Shown here one piece after another: positions 41,693 through 51,000 of a DNA stretch of 51,000 nucleotides. Origin of the DNA: Glandiceps talaboti (lineage: Eukaryota; Hemichordata; Enteropneusta; Spengelidae); the NCBI RefSeq assembly GCF_964340395.1, contig NC_135561.1, positions 11,356,961 to 11,407,960 of the forward strand. The letters are read 5' to 3'. Position 1 is the first letter of the stretch, and each line of letters opens with the position of its first letter. The translations under genes were made by a program, and so were the position numbers. The notes below the pieces were generated by a model. That model did not search any database. It had not been told where the DNA came from and worked only from the letters and a program-made list of their open reading frames with translations.

Positions 41693-41808
41693 TTCTGAGG
41701 CTCTACACAAGTTCTCCTCTGATATGAAAAAGGAGAACATGAAATTAAAAGTGATCGTTGCTACAGACGTTGGAGACAGCGCTATGGTTGCATCGACTTG
41801 TGTTGTTG
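41693..41808 (+). pseudogene. Possible SF2 helicase motif-V fragment (RIG-I-like or DExH type)
   Basis: The frame reads ...SEALHKFSSDMKKENMKLK then VIVATDVGDSAMVASTCVVV. In RIG-I-like helicases the corresponding stretch is I-x-K-F ... L-L-V-A-T-S-V-A-E-E-G-L-D-I-P-x-C-N-V-V-V, with 11 residues between T and C in both. The residues that define motif V (E-G-L-D) are replaced, so it would not be active. The segment is bounded by a plausible acceptor (CGCACTCCAG at 41692) and donor (GTT|GTGAGT at 41809). Either a decayed gene piece or chance similarity. Confidence 0.3.
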
Positions 41809-41934
41809 TGAGTCAGCTGTTTTAATTATGTAATGATTATTCATACATTGATGGTATGTCGTCATACATGTTTTGATAAATGGAATCCAGTTACGAATTA
41901 TTGAACATTGATTTGGTTAATTGGTGGTTGATTG

Positions 41935-42672
41935 GTTGGATGGATGGATGGATGGATGGATGGATGGTTGGTTGGTTGGTTGGTTGGTTGGTTGGTTGGT
42001 TGAATAGCCTAAATGCAACTGTAAAGCAATTTCAAACACAAAATGTTATAGATGGATGGATGGTTGGATGGATGGGTGGGTGGATGGATAAATGGAAGGA
42101 AGGAAGATTAGATGGATGGTTGAATGGGGGAAGGCGGTGCATGGTTGGGTGCATCGATGATTAGATCATGCACATTATGAATTGGTGGATAGATATGTGG
42201 ATGGATGGATGGGTAAATGAATGAATGAATGGATGGATGGATAAATGAATGAATGAATGGATGGATGGATGGATAAATGAATGAATGAATGAATGAATGG
42301 ATGGATGGATGGATGGATGGATGGATGGATGGACAAATGAATGGATAAATGAATGAATGAATGAATGGATGGATGGATGGATGGATGGATAGATGGATAA
42401 ATGAATGAATGAATGAATGAATGAATGAATGAATGGATGGATAAATGAATGAATGAATGAATGAATGAATGAATGAATGGATGGATGGATAAATGAATGA
42501 ATGAATGAATGAATGAATGGATGGATGGGTGGATGGACAAATGAATGAATGACTGAATGAATGAATGGATGGATGGATGGATGGATGGATGGCTGGCTGA
42601 ATGGATGGATGGATGGATGAATGAATGAATGGATGGATGGATGGATGGATGGATGGATGGATGATGAATGAA
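41935..42672. repeat. (GGAT)n/(GAAT)n/(GGTT)n tetranucleotide field
   Basis: Alternating blocks of GGAT and GAAT over about 500 bp (42190-42672) preceded by (GGAT)n-(GGTT)n at 41935-42001. The long minus-strand frame of S, I, H and P residues is a repeat artefact. Confidence 0.95.
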
Positions 42673-42679
42673 TGAATGG

Positions 42680-44430
42680 AATGTTTGGTTGGTTGATGAA
42701 TCGATATTAGATTTCATTGTATTAATATAATACAATACATTTGTATTTTTCATTACTTAAGCCATGTAAGCTGAGGAAAGACCCCATTCAACAGTGGGTA
42801 TGTACGCAGGCGCATACACCAATGTACACAGCATACACAGAGAAGCTCAACAGAGAGATCTAAAACTTATTTATTTCACTTGCTAAACTTCTGGATATAA
42901 GAAGATACAAGATACCATACATACATACAACTGCAATCTAACGAAGACGTGACACGACTCCTCTGGGATCAAAACATATCGTCTTGCCCTTCCCTTGCCA
43001 TGTAGAATTGTTCATGCTTTCATACCTGGAATATAACATACGATCAATGAGAGAAAACATAGAGTTTCGAATTACCCTGCGTACCGTGGTTCAAATCAAT
43101 ATTGGCTGCCAGAAGTACTACGTGACTATTCGTATTTCATTTAACCTTTGCTGCTCACCATTTTCCCGCCATAATATCACACACACAAATTGTTTTTTTT
43201 TGGAACTTTCTTCCATAAATTAAGTTCATTTTGGACTAGCTTGGGAGAATTCATATTTTTCTTTATTGAACCATGTATGAAATTTAATTTTAACGTCACA
43301 ATTTTACAAAAAAATGTTCTTGAAAAATTGCACGTATTGATCATATACACATATCTGATGAAAATGAGGTCAAAGGTCAACTTATCGTCTGCTGGCAAGC
43401 TTTTTGGGTCGTAAACTAGTCAATATAAAGATCTTTATGATAAGATTGAGTCATCTCCAAATCTAACATCTGTAACACAGTACACACGTACTACAAATGT
43501 TGACGTTTTATGATTCTATAGTTGTTTCTCTTCATACGATAATTTATTGTGTGTCTCGGGAAACCACATACCGTATGAAATATTTACAATATCATAACCA
43601 TCAAGGAGTCGGCCTGGTCAAATTCATTTTCAGTACGTTGAGATATCAGAATTAGAGACCTAAAAACCATTCTTATAGTAAGTGCATATTGAGCGGTTTA
43701 CAGTCCGTGGGTTTTTCACATCAACGAAGTTAATGTAATCATCTGGCACGCCGACGCTAATTTGTTGGACGGCTATAGTTTCTTGTCTTATTGTTCACGT
43801 AGGCGATCTACAAGTCTGTCTGTCGTCGGGTCGTTTGTCTCCTGTATTAGGGAACGAGCTGAATTTACGGCGGCGAGCGGGGGGTGGGGGGTCTGAGGAG
43901 AAAATATGCAGGTCGAGGTATTTTCGCAGCCCCCTCCGAGCTTTCAAAATTTTTCAAACCCTTACACCCTTGACCTCTAGGATTTGGCAGCAGCCCCCAC
44001 CCCACCCCATCCCACCCCTTCGAACGATGCGTAGAGCACATAGATTGTACGGAAACCCCAAACTGCATTATAGGAACATGAACAATCGACTGCAGAGTAC
44101 TAGATTTAGCGTTCTTTTCTAATAAAATCGATGTGGGTTTCACAAGGAGCTGTCTCATATTGAGCTCTAATCTATCCAAGGTCTTGGAAATACTGTATTA
44201 GTCGGCAGGGCTTTTCCCTTCAACATCGATTTGGTGGGAGAAACAACATTACAATGGTAGTCCAATTTTTGTGGCTTCCATTTTCACCTCAGGCTCCTGC
44301 TGCGAATTCACCTCGTTCCCTTATGTATCTCGAATTTTCCCTATTTCCCGTCTCAATCCTCCCACCTCAATCCATCCATCTCTCTTTTTCCTCGTTTAAA
44401 ACTCTCCTGGTCCTAACACATTCCATCCAC
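42680..44430. other. Unassigned intergenic stretch
   Basis: Mostly AT-rich; a GC- and C-rich patch with GGGG and CCCC runs lies at 43870-44025. No gene is recognised. Confidence 0.3.
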
Positions 44431-44439
44431 AATCCAACG

Positions 44440-44745
<306 letters not shown>

Positions 44746-44749
44746 TTAG

Positions 44750-45870
44750 CTGACATAGATACCAGACCTACATGCAAAACAAGAGAATACATACCATCTG
44801 TTTATGAAAAGTATTGAATTAGTTCCATACGACTATACTCTATGTTAGTCTGCAAAATTCCAGTTTGTCGCAGTAACAAACCGGCGCGTAAACAACTTAC
44901 ATGTATGCAAGAGTCGATGAATTTTACCTGCAGACAATGACCTAAGATCCAAACTCACTGTAATGCAATTTGTAACAGAATACAGTTCAATCAATGTAAT
45001 ATCCAAAACCAGACTCAGCGCAGCAGTATTTAAATTTAACCTGTATTTCAAGGATGAGGCTACACTTGATATTTGATTACACGGCACGGTAAAACATGCA
45101 TTAATGTATTTTTGTAATCACAATCAAATTTCAAACCCAAAAAATGTTGTCAATCTAATATTAACAATAATTTCTAGATACTTAGTCTAAAATTTGTAAA
45201 TTATTTAAGCCCCAAAATGAAAAAAAAATGCTTTCGGTCATCAAATTGCTGGACGCTCAGGGAAGAAGTTGAACAATTCTAATCTATTATCCAAGGTTAA
45301 AGGTCAAGATATGAATATGTCAGAATATAGCTGTAAATTAAATTTATAAAGAGACAGGGGGACGTTCAGATATAGTATTTCATAATAAAATCAATTACAA
45401 TAGGTTTTTTTATAATTATTCTTTTTGGAAGTGTCTACATTTTTTACTGTGTTACGTATATGACTGGTGTATACTTTGTGAGCTGACGAACCATAGATAA
45501 TTTATTACAATTTGTCACTTTTTATTTTCCCGCCTTTTTGTTGTAACAGTTCTGTAGTCTGGCTTTTATTTCGGACCTATACCATACCAAAGCTTTTTTT
45601 TCAAGTTGTCCATTTATTGGACAAGTTTATTGAATTTCTTTATACATATGTTAAGCATTGTGAATCGCTTTGGGCTGATCATGGTCACATTTCTGACACG
45701 GTTAATGATTTCGGCAGACTAAAGAATGTTATTTTAACTTCTGGCAAACTACAAATTACAGCAATGTGTGTTGTTTGCTTTGACGTCGAAGGCTATGTTG
45801 AGTAAAAAAAGTTAACAAGAAATATTGTGTAGTGTGTTTATTAGAAGCCATGATATTGTCACGGTTTGTA
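44750..45870. other. Unassigned AT-rich intergenic stretch
   Basis: The 97-codon open frame at 45512-45805 looks fairly protein-like (KFIEFLYTYVKHCESLWADH...) but no family is recognised and no exon boundaries are evident. Confidence 0.3.
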
Positions 45871-45878
45871 ATATAGTT

Positions 45879-45894
45879 GTGGTGGTGGTGGTGG

Positions 45895-45979
<85 letters not shown>

Positions 45980-46107
45980 GGTGGTGGTGGTGATGATGAT
46001 GATGGTGGTGGTGGTGGTGGTGGTGATGATGATGATGATGGTGGTGGTGCTGATGGTGGTGGTGGTGGTGGTGGTGGTGGTGGTGGTGGTGATGATGATG
46101 ATGATGC
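45879..46107. repeat. (TGA)n/(TGG)n triplet array
   Basis: Alternating blocks of (GAT)n and (GGT)n, about 225 bp with strict 3-bp register. Frames of poly-M/V, poly-I/T or poly-S/P are artefacts. Confidence 0.96.
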
Positions 46108-46129
46108 TGCTTTCATTCATCGTGTCAAT

Positions 46130-46594
46130 TTGAAATCTGCTTTATCCCTTGTACATATAATATAGAATGTCATACACCAGACTGGTAATTAAGATGGTTT
46201 GAATGGCTATACAGACTAAGACGTAAATATCGATACATTACGGTTTTTGAAAACGAACACCTTTTAGCTGGGAGTTATCTAGCAAACCTATTAAAACCAT
46301 TAATATGTATTACATCGATCGGATTTCCAGCAAAGACATAATGCATGGCCAACATGGCTTCTGAAACCGATCCCATGGCACCCAGAGGGGATAGATACAT
46401 GTATACTGTGATTTGTACAATCTTAGAACGGTGCTTGCGGCAAAATACAACAAAAATAATATAAAGGCACAGTTAGTGTAAACTGAAGAATACAAAATAA
46501 AAAGCCGCGCCAGAATTTCGAGTATTTTCGATGCGATATACTAAGAATAGATTTCATTGAGAGACGCAGGATATTGGTGAAATTTTATGTTATA

Positions 46595-46646
<52 letters not shown>

Positions 46647-47066
46647 AACAACGCACGGCAATTTTCCTGTTGATATGCGGAGCCACAGACAAGGAAAGAA
46701 TTCGTCCATGTCTGTGACGAAACATTCCAACATATAATAGATATGATCTGGTTCTCGTGTGTATGTAGAGGACTTCTCGCGAGAAGGAAAGGTCTCGATC
46801 ATGAAGTTAAACAAGAAACCTATCTTTTTTCTCAGAAAAGAACGATACCCCAGAATTCATCAATTTGCTCACAAAATAAACTATGTCGTCTACAAACTTG
46901 TCAAGGCTAAAATCAGTACAGTGTATCCCTGTATTCTCAACTCCTGGGAAATGTGTGGATTGCTTTAATTTTTAAGAAAAATATAAATCATGAAATTCTC
47001 CAAAGACAAATCAAACATGCGAGATTGGACAAATCTCAACTTACTGTAATATCTCCCCCACTGTCC

Positions 47067-47097
<31 letters not shown>

Positions 47098-47880
47098 CCT
47101 CTTATAATGTTTGTGTTTCTGTCTCCTCCTCTTAATTTCTTTGCGTAGTGTGTCCCTGTATCCGTCTGGTTTTCTCTATCGTCCATCGATCACCAATCTT
47201 CCCCTCCCTCTCTCTCTCCCCGTCCCTCTTCATCTAATTATCTCTGTATCTTTCGTAGTTCTCCCTTCTTTATCCCCCTCTTTCTCATGATATATATCTT
47301 CCTGCTTCTTTCTATCCCTATTCCTGGTTCTGTATATAAATATATCCATCATTTGAAAGACAAGCTTATTTCCAACCATTTTCTACGATAATCACAAAAG
47401 TCGTATTCAATTAGGATTTCAATACTGTTTTTAGACATGCTACAATTAAAAAAATCACTTCCTCTTGAACAGAAGTTCAACCCAAAGTAAGGTTAATCTC
47501 GATTGTAAAATTTGTAAGCTTTTATGTGGCAAGGTTAAGTAATACAAAGCCGATAACACTACTAGGTTTTCAATGCCGATAAGTCATCGCAAAATTACTA
47601 TCGGCATATTTTAGTGCGGGTCATGCGAAACTGCTCTTTATCCCCTTGACAACTGACAACCCAGCGTAGAAGAAAACCCTGGTTGACTCCAGGGGCTAGA
47701 AATATACCTATGATGATTTCGCATGCCTCGAAATTAAGCTTACTGTTTGTGCACGTTATTTGTGGTGTGCACAATGCAAAAATGCAAGAGGAGAGAGGAA
47801 CAGAGAAAGAACAACATAGTTCCAAAGATGATAGATCTAGATGTATGAAGACATGATTATGTTTTCGGTTTGCAAACAAT
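46130..47880. other. Unassigned intergenic stretch with small arrays
   Basis: (ACA)n at 46598-46644, (TTTC)n at 47068-47096 and a pyrimidine-rich section at 47060-47330. No exon is recognised; the 69-codon frame at 46759-46968 has no known motif. Confidence 0.35.
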
Positions 47881-47888
47881 TTGTCATA

Positions 47889-47889
47889 A

Positions 47890-47928
<39 letters not shown>

Positions 47929-47955
47929 GTGATGGTGATGGTGATGGTGATGATG
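47889..47955. repeat. (ATG)n with (GGTGAT)n end
   Basis: Thirteen or so GAT triplets followed by GGTGAT hexamers. The poly-D/G frame crossing it is an artefact. Confidence 0.94.
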
Positions 47956-47959
47956 TCGC

Positions 47960-50900
47960 GGTGTCTTCTGAACAAGGGCATTTAAAAAGAATGCAAAGGC
48001 ATGCCAAAGAAAAGCTAGACTTCACATGTCACGTGTCACCAAAACGAGTGTGTTCTGAAGCTATTATATTCTCAATATACTTAGTTGTGAATGTGAATAT
48101 TAAATGGAATGTCTGTTAAATGTTGAGTCTTATTACTTTTTAAAAAGTTTGTTTCTGATCAAAAGGTTTAGACCTGGTAAATATGAAGTAACGTAGAACT
48201 TTTACTACATCTCCCTGTAGTACTGGTTTAACAAATTACAGCTGTCGCAAATCTTTGGGCAAATGATTCCCCAGTGAATACTGTTTTCCCCAAAACGTGG
48301 AAAACCTCCAAGCACACCGCTGTACTAGTAAAACAAAGGTTTTGAACTCGTTTCCCCTAAAGATAAAAGTTTACATGGAACACAAAATCTCATAATGTTG
48401 AAAGTGTCATGCAGCAACGTTACCATGGTGATACCTAGGGTCTTGCAACTAACTTCCTGATGTACTACGGTAAGCATTCAACCGTCATAAAACCGATGTT
48501 CATGATTTGTGGTGCTAAATTTTCTATGAAATATGTTGTTGTTTTTCATTGTGTTCAAATTTTGATTTACAACCATGGAAACGAACTCCTCACAACATTG
48601 AATCAATAGGAAACGTGCTCAGGCAGATGCGTTTAGAAAATATCACGTTTGCATCTTCAACTTGCACATGTAACATAAGAATGTTTTAATATCTAGGTCA
48701 ATTTTAGCTTCTTCTTTGGTTTTCTGGTGCTCATCAGACGATAAGGCAGACTATCCAAATTTTCACATACGTATTCATAAATTTATAAAGTAAATATTTT
48801 ACACCTTTATGGCTAATTTGACACAATCTTTAACCGAGTCGCCATGTTTGGGATTAGGCTCTGTATTATAAAATTTAACATGCGTAATAAACATTATTTT
48901 ATAGACGGCGTGATTGGAGTGACTGCATTTCCATAAAGAGGCTTGGAAACTGAGACTGCGACTTTAAAAAAAAATATTTTTGGACGCACAGAAATTACGT
49001 CATTATTATGTCATTTTCATTATATATCGTTGAGCTATATAAGTTGCACATAGTTATATTATTCAGTATAAGAGCAACAAATGAAACAAAACAACTCACC
49101 AAATGCCACAAAGTTAGGGTGATGGTATTTTTTTTCTGTTTCTCAATTCCCAACCAACCCAAATTTTAGCCCGCCCTTAATATTTTGCTGAACAGCGTCA
49201 TCTCTGGCAAGAGTATGCAAGTGTCTGGACTGTCGACGTCATCTACAGTCCTGGAGGCAGCGACAACACTTGTTCACGAACAGAGCATTGCTTTGACGGA
49301 AGTTATTAATCTAGAGTAGGGGCCTGAGAACATGCCAATTGTGTAGAGAAGCTAGGAAAAGACTTGTTAGTTATCTGGAATCCAATAAGAAGAAGATAGA
49401 GAGGAGGAAAACGAGAGGCACGAAAACATGTAGAAGACAAAAACAATCCGACCCATAACTGCTATGAAAAAGTAATGAGAAACATTAAAGATATGGTCAC
49501 CTTATAGCATATGCCCTATTAATTCATTTTCATTCAAGACCCATAAAGTTAGCATATACACCTTTAATTCATTTAATTCAAGAATGACAAAGAACAGCAT
49601 GTACCCCTTTAATACATTTTATTCAATATAAAAGGTATATTAGTCGTCAACCTCCATATTAAAACATATTTACTATTAACCCCTATTTGAAATAAAGATG
49701 CAACTGTGTATACTGTTTTTCACTGATGTTATTTTTAGATTAGAAAAATTGAGTCATAAATTATTAAAAATGTTTAATTAAATGATAACAATAGCATACA
49801 AAAATTGACCGTGCTTCAGTAAAGAGGGCTATTTAAGTAACATTTCATGAAAAAAAAATTGGCGGGAATTCTCTCACTTCGATATTGAATGATACATAGC
49901 AGACGATCGTGTTCTGAAAAGGTCATGACCTGAAGGAAACTCTAGCTGTCTTTCTTTGAAATATTTTTTTTCCCAGAGAAAGACATTGTCATGATCGTTT
50001 ATCAAGAAAAGTGCCACCTGTGACCTTAAAGGGGCACTTTAGGCATTCTAGTAACAAAAGAACTTCAGAGAAATATATAAATTCATTAATGCAGCAATCG
50101 AACATAAATTCTTGTGGCAATTTGTGCCAAAATGTATGCATGTATCAAGATGTGTACAATAGATTATTAACTTAGCATTTTTACCTGTGTGCACGGACGG
50201 ATACTGCGATGTATAATGTGTGTGTTTTGTGCTTTGAACGCCGCCATTTTATATTTTTTCTTTCCTTACGCTTTTTTATTTGTCAAGACAAAAGATTACA
50301 GAAATGTGACGTCATAACTAGAAGTCTTCCCATAAAATCAATGTTGGAAAAAAAATGACAGAAATATTAATCCATCACTCCAGATCACAGCAATAATCAA
50401 CTTATAAAGGCTAAAAAAAAATTGTTTGGTTCCGGTTACCCTATTTTGTTTTTCACTACCAACCCTAAACTTTTTTTTTTACATATTCGAGAAAAAAAAC
50501 ACTTTTATGACAACATAAAACTGTAATGGCTGTATATGAGATGGGAAGAATCCAATAACACATATACAGAAACCATATTGAAAACAACTGAAAACATAAC
50601 TACCTGAACTAGACATTCACACATGAAAAAAATATAAAATAATAAAAAGAAATCTACCTACCCCACCTTTTCTAAAATTGAGCGTAATCGGGAACACACA
50701 ATTTTTTTAGGCCTAAGTCTACTAAATGTACGTGACTAGACTCTCCATTTAATATTTCTTTAAAATACAATGTATTGAGCAGAAAACATCATTAATATTT
50801 CAACTGTAATAAATATATGGGGCATCGAGACATATGATAACGCGATAACCTTATCAGCGCTAAGAACTGTCTTGCCACTACTTAGTCCAATCACATCGTA

Positions 50901-51000
50901 ACACTTTAATTGTATTCTAAGTCGGACAGAAACGAAGCGTGTAATCCTTGTCTATAAATAATTTCATAGTCGAAGAAAAAAAACACGATCTTATTTATTA
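47960..51000. other. Unassigned AT-rich intergenic stretch
   Basis: Contains a 45-bp triplicate at 49506-49640 and a TGACGTCA at 50307-50314. No exon, RNA gene or mobile-element protein is recognised. Confidence 0.35.
49506..49640. repeat. 45-bp tandem repeat, three units
   Basis: AGCATATGCCCTATTAATTC and its variants start at 49506, 49551 and 49596 at exactly 45-bp spacing, with moderate divergence. Confidence 0.85.

Noticed and set aside
42175-42753. 192-codon minus-strand frame of SIHP repeats
   Set aside because: Translation of a (GGAT)/(GAAT) tetranucleotide array.
45512-45805. Frame of 97 codons downstream of a T-rich tract
   Set aside because: No recognised family or splice structure; the length is possible by chance.

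Overview
The window is nuclear DNA of a marine-invertebrate-like animal: AT-rich, intron-containing and full of microsatellites. A hemichordate, amphioxus, echinoderm or lophotrochozoan would all fit, and the sequence alone does not decide between them. One protein-coding gene is certain. Positions 1-13960 (+ strand) carry the last 19 coding exons of TRAPPC9 (NIBP, metazoan Trs120), about 863 codons ending in a TAA stop at 13958-13960. The N-terminal part lies upstream of the window. All 19 exons join in one frame with matching phases. One intron (11947-12524) has the complete signature of a U12-type AT-AC intron; the others I call GT-AG.

The most unusual structure is at the 5' splice sites of this gene. 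At three exons the junction or the donor itself has been tandemly copied: 3 donors after the first visible exon (37/34-bp units), 34 donors in a perfectly phased 22-bp array after the exon ending at 5582, and 3 donors in 82-bp units after the exon ending at 6788. A 60-bp array also begins just downstream of the exon ending at 10573. In the three donor cases the first donor is the productive one; reading through to the next meets an in-frame stop. The introns also hold a tRNA-derived SINE, a 5'-truncated non-LTR retrotransposon tail with a (TTGA)n end, and a diverged repeat shared by two introns.

From about 14 kb to 16.1 kb is the probable 3' UTR or downstream flank, with several AATAAA signals. 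From 16.1 kb to 51 kb no complete gene is recognisable. This part is AT-rich intergenic (or very long intronic) sequence with long di-, tri-, tetra- and pentanucleotide arrays, further SINE fragments and small minisatellites. Three things stand out there: a small exon-like segment at 38788-38886 encoding a six-cysteine CXC-like motif, an open stretch at 41693-41808 resembling motif V of SF2 (RIG-I-like or DExH) helicases but with the key residues changed, and an excess of the perfect CRE palindrome TGACGTCA (eight copies, all between 25.5 and 50.4 kb). Family assignments rest on recognition by eye; no searches were run.
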